In this document: positions 8,481 through 17,140 of the stretch, piece after piece
How positions within the stretch are numbered: the stretch's first letter is position 1
Layout: each line of letters opens with the position of its first letter
Assembly (NCBI RefSeq): GCF_023712425.1
Contig: NZ_JAMAYG010000002.1
Span: 372,001 to 436,000 of the forward strand
Reading direction: 5' to 3'
DNA: 64,000 nucleotides
Origin: Rothia sp. P100
GTDB lineage: Bacteria > Actinomycetota > Actinomycetes > Actinomycetales > Micrococcaceae
The notes under the pieces: model-generated
Seen by the model: only the letters and a program-made list of their open reading frames with translations
Told to the model about the DNA's origin: nothing
Database searches by the model: none
Translations under genes and position numbers: made by a program

Positions 8481-9512
8481 TTAGAGCACCTTCGCAACGT
8501 AGGACAGGTTCGCGTTAGCGAGCACAGGCAGCGCATAGGCGTCCATGACCACTTCCAGGCCCACGGGGGGCTTGTCATTGGCGAAGAGCGCGGCCACGAT
8601 ACCTGAGCGGTCACCCTCGCTGATACCCCAGGAATCCTGGTAAGAGGAGGCAGTGGTACCCCAGGCGGTGCCGCCAAGGGTGCCATCCTCGATTTCCTGG
8701 GTGAAGCGCTCACCAGCTTCAGGCAGGAGCAGGATGCGGTCAGCAGGGATCAGGCGGCCAGTTGCGTTGGCGCGGTCGTAAACGGTCACGGAGGGCAGAC
8801 CCTGACCAATGAGGACGTCGTTGACATCCTGGAGACCAGCGGGGCGGGAGCCTCCACCAGCAAGCACAGCAGCGAACTGAGGGCTCTTGGCGATGGTACG
8901 CAGCACCTGAGTTGAAAGGAGCAGAGTGCCAGGCTCAGCGCCGTTGTTAGCCGCCTTGTAGGCGTCTACAAAGGTCGCCAGGGACTCAAGGATGTCGGTG
9001 CCAGCGGCAGACCACAGCGCAGGGGCGGTAGTGGTGTTGCCGGCGGCGCGGCCGAAAGATTCAGAAATTCGCACATCGCCAGAGTCGACGTTCAAATTTC
9101 CGGTCAGCAGCAGTGAAGCGCGAACTCGTTCCAGTGATTCGACGTATGCTTTAGCGATTCCATTCACACGGCGCTCAGCAAAGGAGCGCTTACGCTCATC
9201 AGAATCACCGAGGTTGGATGAAATCGCCTTTTCACCGAACTTACCTTGCTCAGAAAGAGCGAGGAGACCGATGTTGCGCTTGACCATCGGCACATCATCA
9301 CCGAAGCCGGGTTCAGCATCAAGGGCACGGAACTTAGCCTCACGGGTAACTGCGCCGCCTTCAACAGTCACTTCAACGGTGTTACCGTCAACATTGACAT
9401 TGGGAAGGAAGGCTGCCAACGAGGGCTTTGCCTGCTCAGCGTTCTGGTAGGCAACACGAGCAAATTCAGTCAGAGCGGAAGGCTCGTAAATATCAGTCAG
9501 TACAGATGACAT
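8481..9512 (-). CDS. major capsid protein, HK97 fold (lambda E-like)
   Basis: A 343-residue protein downstream of a decoration protein gene, as in lambda D-E. Family character is seen in the N-terminal arm (MSSVLTDIYEPSALTEFAR), the GGAVTREAKFRALDAEPGFG segment, the long spine helix region around residues 100-140, and PGTLLLSTQVLRTIAKSPQ followed by GLPSVTVYDRANATGRLIPADRILLLPEAGE. This is the usual order in major capsid proteins of this group. There is no N-terminal delta domain or separate protease gene nearby, so assembly probably uses the upstream scaffold protein. Confidence 0.88.
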   Translation of the reverse strand: MSSVLTDIYEPSALTEFARVAYQNAEQAKPSLAAFLPNVNVDGNTVEVTVEGGAVTREAKFRALDAEPGFGDDVPMVKRNIGLLALSEQGKFGEKAISSNLGDSDERKRSFAERRVNGIAKAYVESLERVRASLLLTGNLNVDSGDVRISESFGRAAGNTTTAPALWSAAGTDILESLATFVDAYKAANNGAEPGTLLLSTQVLRTIAKSPQFAAVLAGGGSRPAGLQDVNDVLIGQGLPSVTVYDRANATGRLIPADRILLLPEAGERFTQEIEDGTLGGTAWGTTASSYQDSWGISEGDRSGIVAALFANDKPPVGLEVVMDAYALPVLANANLSYVAKVL

Positions 9513-9530
9513 TTTTTATTGTCCCCTTTC

Positions 9531-9896
9531 TTAGAGGTAAGTAATGGTGGTCTGCTTCTGCGCTGCAGGAGCAGTGAAGGTGCCCGGAACATTCGCGGCA
9601 ATGACAGTGCCGTGGTAAAGGACGCCTACTGGCTCCTTGGATGCGGTGCCGGCGGTGACCACGGGGAAATCGTCCAGCAGGTGACCAGCGATATTAGTGC
9701 CGTCGTAAGGCACTGCGTAGCCATCAGTGATGGAAAGGGGAGTGCCGCCGGGGATGTAACCCTGGGGGTAGTGAGTGGCCTGGGTGAACTTTGAGACGTC
9801 CAGAGTCAGAGTTCGACCATTCCAGATGCCGTGAGCAGAACCGAGCCAGCGCTGGTTACCGCCGTTGTTGGAGATGGTTTCAGTAATCAGAGGCAT
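9531..9896 (-). CDS. capsid decoration protein (lambda gpD-like)
   Basis: A 121-residue protein just upstream of the major capsid gene. Small beta-rich proteins here usually bind the three-fold sites of the expanded capsid. Visible features are WLGSAHGIWNGRTLTLDVS, then a proline/glycine-rich YIPGGTPLSI segment and a PVGVLYHGTVIAANVPG core, similar in kind to gpD-family decoration proteins. Gene order scaffold-D-E supports the call. Confidence 0.7.
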   Translation of the reverse strand: MPLITETISNNGGNQRWLGSAHGIWNGRTLTLDVSKFTQATHYPQGYIPGGTPLSITDGYAVPYDGTNIAGHLLDDFPVVTAGTASKEPVGVLYHGTVIAANVPGTFTAPAAQKQTTITYL

Positions 9897-9899
9897 GAT

Positions 9900-10703
9900 T
9901 TACTTCCTATTCTTGTAAAATTGCTCGGCACGAGAAGCGCCGAATTCCTTGCCGGCAAGCGGCTCGGTCCCCCGGTAACCCCCATGCTGGGAGCCCCGGT
10001 TGATCTTGGGAGCAGAGATACCAGAAACCTCGAAAAACTCAGAGATATTGGCATCGGTCTGCTCGTAGCTCTCACCCATAAGCGCCGACGGGTTGACTGT
10101 GCCAAGAAGCTTGGACGCCGCCTCATCGGTCAGCTTGCGGGCGAGCGCGGTTTCTTTGAAGCGTTGGGTGAAGTAGGCGGTGTTTTGCTCGGTGAGCACT
10201 TTGTCGCGTTCTTCTTGGCGTGCTTTGGTTAGGAGCTCTTCGATGGTGGGCTCGCTGGGGGCGGTGTCCTGGCCTGTATCTGCTGGGTCAGCAGCTGGTT
10301 CGCCGTCTAGTGCCAGGGTTTCTTCGCCTTCGTTGGCCTTGAAGTTCTTCCACCACTCATCGATGACCTGGTGATTGGTGTCGGCGCCGTCGCGCTCTAG
10401 GACTCGCTTCTTAGAGACCTCTGGGGAAGTCAGGAGTGCTACGGTGCTTTCAGCTCCTAGACGCTTAGCTACCTCAGCTCGCTCAACAGGGTCAGCGAGG
10501 GTGCGCACCACATAGTAGTCGGCGTCTGATGCTTTGGCGGCTTCCTCTGCCTGGTCGCGCCAGCTCTTGGCGGTTTCTTCATCAGGGGCGATGGAGCGGA
10601 AATCGTCGAGGTCAATGACCTTGCCTTTTTCCCCGGCCAGCTCGCGGGCGTAGGTGGTTTTACCGGCGCCTGGGGCACCAGTAATAAGTTTCTTGATGGT
10701 CAT
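9900..10703 (-). CDS. capsid scaffold protein fused to an N-terminal P-loop kinase-like domain
   Basis: A 267-residue protein. Residues 1-130 look like a small nucleotide kinase/AAA domain: Walker A GAPGAGKTT at residues 8-16, a DLDDF motif near residue 31 (Walker B-like Asp), and a REL/LLTSPEVSKKRVLERD helix. Residues 150-267 are the usual acidic, coiled scaffold: a charged linker (EPAADPADTGQD), IEELLTKARQEERDKVLTEQ helix, and a tail ending in AGKEFGASRAEQFYKNRK. It sits between MuF and decoration genes, the scaffold slot. The domain fusion is unusual; whether the P-loop domain acts in assembly or on nucleotides cannot be told from sequence. Confidence 0.72.
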   Translation of the reverse strand: MTIKKLITGAPGAGKTTYARELAGEKGKVIDLDDFRSIAPDEETAKSWRDQAEEAAKASDADYYVVRTLADPVERAEVAKRLGAESTVALLTSPEVSKKRVLERDGADTNHQVIDEWWKNFKANEGEETLALDGEPAADPADTGQDTAPSEPTIEELLTKARQEERDKVLTEQNTAYFTQRFKETALARKLTDEAASKLLGTVNPSALMGESYEQTDANISEFFEVSGISAPKINRGSQHGGYRGTEPLAGKEFGASRAEQFYKNRK

Positions 10704-11764
10704 GCTGCTTTGAGCTCCTTGGTGTAGGAAAGGACATTTTTGCGTTCACGCTGCAGTCCGTAGACGTAACCGCGTATCGAGATGTCATCAGGTGACTTGC
10801 CGGCGGCTTTAGCCTCATCAATCGCCTTTTGGTAAGCGTCAAGTTTCTTCTGAGAGGTATCGAGCAGACGCTGGGTTTCAGCGGCATTGCGATTCTTCTT
10901 CTTGCGCAGGTCAGTATCAGAGTTCACTGCCCGTAAGTGACGCTTGGGTGGACGCTTGCGTGCGGCGGCTTCTTCAGGGCTGAGGTAGCTTTGCCCAACC
11001 CTCACCAGGGTGGGGCCAAGCTCCCCATGCTCGTAACTGGTCACGCGAAGACGTGCCAGGTCTTCCCTGCGGGTACTACCTCCAGCGGCTGAGTAAAGCT
11101 CTTCAATATCCTGCTGGTTGAGCTTGAGCCCCGGGTCGCTCCGGGCGGTCACCGGAGCTACCGTGCAATTACACCCATCATGCAAAGGCATCAGCTCTTT
11201 AAGGGAGTAGAGACGGTCAGCGGCCACAATGCACAGGCCGCAGACCCCGGATTTGGAAAGCTCAGGATGAATCACACGCCGATACCCCTTGACCTTCTCA
11301 CTACGCCTGAATTCACGAATCTGCGCATCCCTAGCAGTGATAGCCACATCAGCCTTAGCGATATGACCAGCACGGTTCATCGCTGCAGCGAGCGCTTCCG
11401 TGTCGTTTTTCCCTTGCGAGATGGCGTAGCGGTAGGCTTCTGCCGGGCGTTCCCAGAGTTCTAAGGGGTCCACCCCTCGGGGGTGTTCAAGAGCTTCTAG
11501 CGGGTCAACGGTGATGTTTTCACCGGTTTGCCGTAGTAGCTCGCGGGCGGTTGAGGAGGCGGTACGGCGCACCTGCGTGAGGGCTGCCGCTTCGGCTTCA
11601 GCGGCCAGCTTGGCGGCGCGTTGAACGCCGTCTGGCTCGTACCAATCCTCGAAGCCTCCCCAGATGCTGGCTAGCATTTCCATGAGTGCTGCTATGAGCT
11701 GGGCTTGCATACCAGAGGACGCGAGCACGGTTTTCATGAGGGAGGTCGTGAGCTTATCAGCCAC
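10700..11764 (-). CDS. MuF-like minor capsid protein
   Basis: A 354-residue protein between portal and scaffold genes; its stop overlaps the scaffold start by four bases. The middle carries the Mu gpF-type zinc knuckle, SGVCGLC near residue 180 followed by HDGCNC near residue 200, preceded by a helical portal-contacting region (RRTASSTARELLRQTGE). The C-terminal 80 residues are lysine-rich and coiled. Such proteins bind the portal and are packed in the head. No toxin domain is recognised at the C-terminus. Confidence 0.85.
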   Translation of the reverse strand: MADKLTTSLMKTVLASSGMQAQLIAALMEMLASIWGGFEDWYEPDGVQRAAKLAAEAEAAALTQVRRTASSTARELLRQTGENITVDPLEALEHPRGVDPLELWERPAEAYRYAISQGKNDTEALAAAMNRAGHIAKADVAITARDAQIREFRRSEKVKGYRRVIHPELSKSGVCGLCIVAADRLYSLKELMPLHDGCNCTVAPVTARSDPGLKLNQQDIEELYSAAGGSTRREDLARLRVTSYEHGELGPTLVRVGQSYLSPEEAAARKRPPKRHLRAVNSDTDLRKKKNRNAAETQRLLDTSQKKLDAYQKAIDEAKAAGKSPDDISIRGYVYGLQRERKNVLSYTKELKAA

Positions 11765-11774
11765 GGTGCACCTC

Positions 11775-13196
11775 CTAGTTAGTAACGCCTAGGTTCTGGG
11801 CGTTGAGCAGGTTACTCAGCGCATCATCAGCACGGTGAGAGAGCATTTGCTGGATCTCGGCCGGTGACATCTCAAAGAACTTCTCCGCCACGGTTTGCAA
11901 GGGAATGCCTGCTGCGGTGGCAAACTGCCCAGCTTGGGCTCGTTCCATGAGGGAAGAGCGGCGGGTCGGTGCCCAAACAATACGCATCTGGCTTCGGTCA
12001 GCCCGCTCTTCATCACCAGAGACCTTGAGCATGTGCGAGACCGCGGCGGCGAAGCGGGGGGTCAGCCGTTTTTGCAGGTCCTCAGCCTTGAAGATTTGCC
12101 CCTCACGCATGAGCTCAGCAGAAGCGGCTGCTTGCTGCGCTGCATCAGATGAGAGAGCGTAGAGCGGAGCCTGAGCGGCAATCGCCAGGCGCTCCACATC
12201 CTTCGAGACAGAGGTGATAATCGGGTTGATATCAGCCTGCCCAGATTCCCAGACCTTGGCCGCTTCTGGCATAATCCACAAAGAACCGGGGTCAGATGTG
12301 AAAATCGAGTCGTAATCGATAGGCTCACCGGTGCTGGGGTCAGCATTGGGTACACCTGAGACGGCGCGCTGTTTGAAGGATTGAAGGGCTATAAGAATCA
12401 TCTGCTGCAGGATGGTGTGATTGATGCGCTGCATGTGGGGGATATGCTTCTCAAATTCCCCCACGCCGAAGCGATTCAAAAGCGTAAAGACCGGCACACC
12501 AGACACCGAATTCTCTATCTGGCCAGGTACCTCAGCATCTTCTTCCTCTTCATCCCACACAAACTCCCCAAGGTTGGGGGTAGCGTTACGCATGATGACT
12601 GACCGTCCGTATTTATAGGCGGTACGCGTGTAATCCTGGCGGTAAATCACCAGAACATCACGGTCAAGGGCATCATCACGGTAGAGCTTGATGGCCGCAA
12701 CATTCTTGGAAGGGTCTTGCGGATCAGCTGCAGCATTAACCTCTAGCGGGTGCTCAGCGGTAATCCGCCCCTCAATACCGCCATCAGCGTCAACCGGGCG
12801 CACCAGCAGATAGCTGACCGAGAGGGCCAGCATCCACTCAATAGCCTGCCTAAACTGGCTAGCGGCATCAGAAGAGAGCAACAGACCGTTCACGACGCTG
12901 TCACCTTCAGGGTCGCTGTCCTGGACGGTACGCACCGTTTCAACCTGCACCCGGTAGAGAGTCGAAGAAACAATCAGCTCAGCCAGGTTTAGTGAAGCGA
13001 TTTTGACCAGACGCTCATAGGCTGCCCGATCTGACTCCTTCTTCATTTCCCAGGGAGCCGGCGGGGTGCCATCGAGCCAAGATTGCAGCTCTTCCACACG
13101 CTTACGGCGGCCCTGAATACCTTTAGCTAGGCGCAGAGCCCACCACTCATCAGAGCCAGGGGCTTTCTTGGCGGTTTCCATGCTGAAATGTTTCAA
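11775..13196 (-). CDS. phage portal protein (SPP1 gp6-type)
   Basis: A 473-residue protein directly after the large terminase. The preferred start is TTG at 13196, eight bases after AGGAGG; the ATG at 13181 has no site at a normal distance. Portal character: N-terminal clip/wing region (YERLVKIASLNLAELIVSS), stem-like FLEKHIPHMQRINHTILQQMI stretch near residue 250, and the common QAPLYALSSDAAQQAAASAELMREG motif near residue 360. It forms the dodecameric ring through which the terminase packages DNA. Confidence 0.9.
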   Translation of the reverse strand: MKHFSMETAKKAPGSDEWWALRLAKGIQGRRKRVEELQSWLDGTPPAPWEMKKESDRAAYERLVKIASLNLAELIVSSTLYRVQVETVRTVQDSDPEGDSVVNGLLLSSDAASQFRQAIEWMLALSVSYLLVRPVDADGGIEGRITAEHPLEVNAAADPQDPSKNVAAIKLYRDDALDRDVLVIYRQDYTRTAYKYGRSVIMRNATPNLGEFVWDEEEEDAEVPGQIENSVSGVPVFTLLNRFGVGEFEKHIPHMQRINHTILQQMILIALQSFKQRAVSGVPNADPSTGEPIDYDSIFTSDPGSLWIMPEAAKVWESGQADINPIITSVSKDVERLAIAAQAPLYALSSDAAQQAAASAELMREGQIFKAEDLQKRLTPRFAAAVSHMLKVSGDEERADRSQMRIVWAPTRRSSLMERAQAGQFATAAGIPLQTVAEKFFEMSPAEIQQMLSHRADDALSNLLNAQNLGVTN

Positions 13197-13208
13197 GTTT
13201 CCTACCTC

Positions 13209-14891
13209 CTATCGGGCTTTCACCGGCACGAAGCTGGCTTTATCGGGCTTTTTCTTCTCGTCTTTGACCATCAGGTACTTAGCGCGAGCCTCATGCGCCA
13301 AAGTGGCCGCAATAGCGCCGTCAATCTTGCGAGGTGAGTTCTTCGATTCCTTACCAATGACCTCAAGGCCGCGAGCGCGGACCCATTTCTGGGCGTTTTG
13401 CAGGTGGCGGATGAGGCGGCGGTTGGGAATGATTTTCAGCCGCTTGTCATAGAGGGCAATTTTGAAGCGCTGTAGGGCGTGCGCCATCGCTGAGTCGCGG
13501 TTGGTGTAGAAGGAAATCTTTGATTCGCGTGAGCCTGAAACCATGAGCCGCTCACCGAACTCTCGCTCCCATTTATCGACCCAATCGAGCCAGTAAGGAG
13601 GATCAGCGAAGAACCCGACGACTTCGAAGCGCTTGAAAGCCAGGCAAACTGCGGCGTCGAACTTTTTGTCGTTGACCCGCCAGTTTTTAGCTTCGGGGCC
13701 GTCCGGGCGCTCCTGAATCAGCAGGGGAAAGATGAGGTTATCCTTGACTCTGCAACCGACCAGGGCGGTGGCATCGTTGGTGAGCGAGCCGTCAAAGCCG
13801 AGGGTGATTTGGTCGCCGTCCTTGATGATGTCACCCCACTTCTCTGGGTAGCCCAGAGTCGCATTGGTAATAGCTTCAAGGGTCAGCCAGGAGTTGGAGC
13901 CTTCCACCAGGGCGTTGAGGAAGTAGCGGCGGGAGTCCTGGATGGTTGACCGGGGGTCAAAAATTGAATCGATGATGCCCTCAACCGAATTCCACAGCAT
14001 CGCCTCACCGTAGGCTTCTTCGATGGCTTCAGCCAGTTTCTCGCGGTCTGATAGATCTACCAGGTTTGAGCCGCGGTGGTCGTAGAGCAGACGCTTGCGG
14101 CCACGGAATTTGCCGTCAAGGATGTTGCCGGCCAGTTGGTAGGTGGATTCAGCAATGGATTCCTCACCGGGGGCGTACATTGTGGTGGTTTCCAGGTACC
14201 AGGTGCCCGCCCCCTTCTTACGCTTGGCCAGGTTGCGGCTTACAGTGGAAAACATGTTGCGTAGGCGGGGGATGTTGTAGAGGTGAGTCTCATCAAAGAC
14301 CACGAAGGTTTCCTTGCCACCGTCCTTAGACGCTGCACCGGAGGTCGTGGGCACGATATCGCCACCATCAGGCAGCTTTACCCGTGTCAAACCAGCATCC
14401 ATGCCCTGTGCTTTGAGCACTGAGAGAGGGCCTTCGGTCAGATTCACGTACACGGTGTCATACGTGTTCCCCGTCTGCCCCTCTTCGGTGGCCATGATGC
14501 GCACCATGGGGTCAACCACGCTGCGCCCCATGGGTTCGCCGGGCTCGTAGACGTAGGTTTGACCAAGGAACTCGTATTTTTCCCCGCCTTGAGCCCAGCC
14601 AGCGAACCGGCAAGGCCCAAAAGCTTCAAAGAGAGCAAGGCGAGCGCCCAACCCTGATTTATCGCAGCCTTTGGGGCGTGAGAAGAAAGCAGAATCAACC
14701 AGACGGTCACCGGTTTCATCCAGCAAGTAGCAATCGACGATGAAACCGCCGAACTCATCACCAATTTTCACTGGCTCACCACGAACATCGCCTGGGCCGT
14801 GGACTAAAAAGGTTTCCATCCACCACAGGGCAATCCAGCCAAGTGATTGGGAGCGGTCAGCGCCATCAGGGCGAATCAGAGTGCGGGGCAC
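13209..14891 (-). CDS. terminase large subunit
   Basis: A 560-residue packaging motor protein. The ATPase half has a deviant Walker A, SRPKGCDKSG near residue 72, and Walker B FVVFDETH near residue 195, followed by a coupling motif in WYLETTTMY. The C-terminal RNase H-like nuclease half has the expected acidic residues in LGFDGSLTNDATALVGC near 365, FADPPYW near 430 and KIDGAIAATLAHEA near 535. It precedes the portal gene and follows the small subunit. It hydrolyses ATP to drive DNA into the prohead and cuts the concatemer. Confidence 0.92.
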   Translation of the reverse strand: MPRTLIRPDGADRSQSLGWIALWWMETFLVHGPGDVRGEPVKIGDEFGGFIVDCYLLDETGDRLVDSAFFSRPKGCDKSGLGARLALFEAFGPCRFAGWAQGGEKYEFLGQTYVYEPGEPMGRSVVDPMVRIMATEEGQTGNTYDTVYVNLTEGPLSVLKAQGMDAGLTRVKLPDGGDIVPTTSGAASKDGGKETFVVFDETHLYNIPRLRNMFSTVSRNLAKRKKGAGTWYLETTTMYAPGEESIAESTYQLAGNILDGKFRGRKRLLYDHRGSNLVDLSDREKLAEAIEEAYGEAMLWNSVEGIIDSIFDPRSTIQDSRRYFLNALVEGSNSWLTLEAITNATLGYPEKWGDIIKDGDQITLGFDGSLTNDATALVGCRVKDNLIFPLLIQERPDGPEAKNWRVNDKKFDAAVCLAFKRFEVVGFFADPPYWLDWVDKWEREFGERLMVSGSRESKISFYTNRDSAMAHALQRFKIALYDKRLKIIPNRRLIRHLQNAQKWVRARGLEVIGKESKNSPRKIDGAIAATLAHEARAKYLMVKDEKKKPDKASFVPVKAR

Positions 14892-14897
14892 AGGTCA

Positions 14898-15362
14898 TCA
14901 CTCCTCCTGCAGCAAGCGGCTCCTTCGGCTTCGATGCGCGGACATGGAGACGATATCGGTATCAGATACTTCACCGACCTCGGGCACCGTGATAATTTCG
15001 GCGCGTAGGCGGTTACGGTCATCAGGGGTAGCACCAAACTTTGCGACACGCAGGCGCACTTCAGAAGCAAAATCCCAGCGTCCGTTGTGCCACATGTTGT
15101 GGTGCATCAAGGCAGTGTCAAGCAGGTAATCCCAGTCAGGGGCAGAGAGCATGCGCGTGGACTGAGGCGAGCGCCGCCAGTTATCCCACCAGCGCCGGGT
15201 GACCTCGTGCCACTCGATGGGGTTTCCCTCTTTGTCTTCGCCCAGTACGCCAACAGGTAGCTCAGGGCCACGCAGCGTCCCATCCTCCACCAGCTGGGTA
15301 AATTCGGGGCGTTTATTGCGCCGGATGGCGTTTTTATCAGGCGCAGGACCAGCACCAGCCAT
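14898..15362 (-). CDS. terminase small subunit
   Basis: A 154-residue protein just upstream of the large terminase (6-base gap). The N-terminus MAGAGPAPDKNAIRRNKRP is a hallmark of actinophage small terminase subunits, followed by LPVGVLGEDKEGNPIEWHEVT and a WWDNWRRSPQS motif and an RAEIITVPE C-terminal segment. It would recognise the packaging site and present DNA to the large subunit. No classical HTH is evident, as in relatives of this group. Confidence 0.82.
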   Translation of the reverse strand: MAGAGPAPDKNAIRRNKRPEFTQLVEDGTLRGPELPVGVLGEDKEGNPIEWHEVTRRWWDNWRRSPQSTRMLSAPDWDYLLDTALMHHNMWHNGRWDFASEVRLRVAKFGATPDDRNRLRAEIITVPEVGEVSDTDIVSMSAHRSRRSRLLQEE

Positions 15363-15503
15363 AACGAAAACACCCCCAAGACAGAAGCCAAAAAGTATTA
15401 ATGATTAGGTGAAACGTATTCCCCGAGACCCGTACACACAGCGAGAGGCAGAACCAAGCGGGCTAGGGGAAACGTAGGGCGGGGGAGGGCCCCCGACCCC
15501 CGG

Positions 15504-15803
15504 TCAATCAGAAACCAGACCGGGGTGAGACACAGATTTTTTGCCGGAACGAGCCCGGCTTCCACCTTGTCTCGCGGTTTTTTGATTGTGATGCCACGAG
15601 CAAAGAGAGCGAAGCATTTCAATACGGTGGTCATGAGCTTCACCGATGTGGTCAACGTCCGTCGCCTTCTCAGTGCAACGACGTCCGGTGTCCTCACGGA
15701 TGTGAGTGCACTGGTAACCATCACGCTTGAGCACGATAGTGCGACGCCGCCACCAGTCAGCAGGCAGCGGTGCAGTGCGTGAGCTTCTAATCCCCCAGGG
15801 CAT
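15504..15803 (-). CDS. HNH endonuclease
   Basis: A 99-residue protein with one HNH domain: YQCTHIREDTGRRCTEKATDVDHIGEAHDH, then SLCSWHHNQKTARQGG. It has the DVDH first histidine, the following N/H residues, and paired cysteines that may bind zinc. A free HNH gene immediately upstream of the terminase genes is typical of cos-type siphoviruses, where it is needed with the terminase for specific cos cleavage. Its start overlaps the upstream small gene by 17 bases. Confidence 0.85.
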   Translation of the reverse strand: MPWGIRSSRTAPLPADWWRRRTIVLKRDGYQCTHIREDTGRRCTEKATDVDHIGEAHDHRIEMLRSLCSWHHNQKTARQGGSRARSGKKSVSHPGLVSD

Positions 15804-16014
15804 TGTAGGGATCCACTGCCCTGGTCAGGAAATGAGCAAGGCCGACTCGAGTAGCTGAGTGAGAAGTCGGGCTAGAAGTAAAGGACATCGACCCGAAGTC
15901 GTCATCAAGGTTGGAAACAGATAGCCCTACCAGCGCATCAGTAACAACGTCTCCATCATCAAAGTCGCAAGAGTTCAAAGGAATCTCAGTGCCATCATCA
16001 AGAACCAACTTCAC
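15787..16014 (-). CDS. small hypothetical phage protein
   Basis: A 75-residue acidic protein (MKLVLDDGTEIPLNSCDFDDG) starting at GTG, with AGGGG upstream. It overlaps the HNH gene start by 17 bases, suggesting coupling at the head of the late operon. No family is recognised. Confidence 0.5.
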   Translation of the reverse strand: MKLVLDDGTEIPLNSCDFDDGDVVTDALVGLSVSNLDDDFGSMSFTSSPTSHSATRVGLAHFLTRAVDPYNALGD

Positions 16015-16114
16015 AGGTACACCCCTAATCTATAAAAGCTATAAGTTGAAGCGCGCTACTTATGCTTGATCCACGATGGTTCAGAACAAGAATCGAAAAG
16101 GAAGCAGCGCGCAG

Positions 16115-16186
16115 CTGGGCTACTAGGACTCGAACCTAGAACACCGGGACCAAGGCCCGGGGAGTTGCCAATTACTCCATAACCCA
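16115..16186 (-). tRNA. tRNA-Gln-like gene (anticodon UUG), with unusual C33
   Basis: The minus strand folds as a complete cloverleaf: acceptor stem TGGGTTA pairs with TAGCCCA (one G-T pair), D arm GAGT/ACTC, anticodon stem CCGGG/CCCGG, T stem CTAGG/CCTAG with loop TTCGAGT. The start T1-A72 and the D arm resemble bacterial tRNA-Gln. The seven-base loop CCTTGGT places TTG at 34-36 (glutamine), but position 33 is C instead of the almost invariant U. The 3' CCA is not encoded. It lies in the gap between late and early operons. Function is uncertain because of C33. Confidence 0.72.
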
Positions 16187-16335
16187 AAGAACAGACCAGC
16201 GGCGGCCATCAAAGACAACAAGAAGACGACCGCCACTAAGCCTCGCTCGTACACAGAAAGCACCAACACCAAATGGAAAGGAGAAAGATCCGTAAGCCCA
16301 AACCAAAGCGATGTGAATGCACAGCTGTTAAATGA
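16187..16335. other. intergenic stretch with no recognised gene
   Basis: About 150 bases between the tRNA-like gene and the terminator hairpin. No supported ORF, RNA fold or repeat was seen. As it separates two leftward operons, it may contain the late promoter, but no convincing -35/-10 pair was identified. Confidence 0.3.
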
Positions 16336-16367
16336 CGAAAGCCCCTTGCACTAGCAAGAGGCTTTCG
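16336..16367. terminator. terminator hairpin at the end of the early operon
   Basis: CGAAAGCC and GGCTTTCG form the outer stem, with CTTGC/GCAAG continuing it after one mismatch and a short loop. It lies 60 bases beyond the last early gene (stop at 16430, leftward), where the early transcript is expected to end. The T-run is poor, so efficiency is uncertain. Confidence 0.5.
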
Positions 16368-16429
16368 AACCGGCTAACCGTATTTAGATACAGTAAACCA
16401 CAGCAACAACAGCATAACAGCAAAAATAG

Positions 16430-17140
16430 CTAACGCGCAAGCAACCGGGCAGAAAGATTCGGATCAACCAAACCACCCAACTCCCAGAGCTTATGCCTCG
16501 GCCACACCTCAAAACAGCAATTACACATCACCGATTCAATCTGCTCACCCTCCCACAAAGCCACCATCGCAGGAGCCACCAGGCGGCCACCGTCCTCATC
16601 GTAGGTAAACCACTCCGAAGCCCCACACTCAGAAGAAGGACACTTACCCTGAATCGGCGTCCGACGCTCAGGAGCAAGGTAGGTCTGAATCTTCACTACC
16701 CACGAACGCCATCGCGGACCACGAACCGCCAACACCTCAGCCGGCAACTCATCAACCCGACCCAACACAGCCAGAGCATCAGCAAATAAATCCTCCTTCG
16801 CATAAGGGTCACACGCCAGAAGCTCAACAGCATCCCAATGCAACTCACGGCTAATAGAACCCAACAGCTCAACCGCCACCAAATCCACGGGGACACCAGA
16901 CCGAGAAGCACCAGCACTAGACCCCTCAGACCCCTGACGCTCAGCCGCCATCCGCAACTGCTCCAGCAACGGCAACTCAACCGGGGGAGCAATCACACCC
17001 AGCTCATCAGCCGCCACCAAATCAACCCGCACCCGCTCCTCAGCAAGAAGCTTCAAAGAATCACGGGCAACCGACCGAACCTCCCAATCAGAGATACAAC
17101 CCCAGCAACCACAGTTCACATCATCTACATGCTCAGGCAT
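16430..17140 (-). CDS. hypothetical phage protein with two cysteine pairs
   Basis: A 236-residue protein at the end of the early operon; its start overlaps the VRR-NUC gene end. Cysteines occur near the N-terminus (NCGCWGC), in GKCPSSECG near residue 170 and in VMCNCCFEVW near residue 210. The last two could form one zinc ribbon. The middle is leucine/valine-rich with repeated VDLVA(A/V)ELLG-like segments. No enzyme motif was recognised; a DNA-binding role is only a guess. Confidence 0.6.
   Translation of the reverse strand: MPEHVDDVNCGCWGCISDWEVRSVARDSLKLLAEERVRVDLVAADELGVIAPPVELPLLEQLRMAAERQGSEGSSAGASRSGVPVDLVAVELLGSISRELHWDAVELLACDPYAKEDLFADALAVLGRVDELPAEVLAVRGPRWRSWVVKIQTYLAPERRTPIQGKCPSSECGASEWFTYDEDGGRLVAPAMVALWEGEQIESVMCNCCFEVWPRHKLWELGGLVDPNLSARLLAR

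Noticed and set aside
8093-8518. Plus-strand serine/alanine-rich open frame opposite the capsid-region genes
   Set aside because: It lies antisense to three well-supported phage genes and shows only low-complexity composition.
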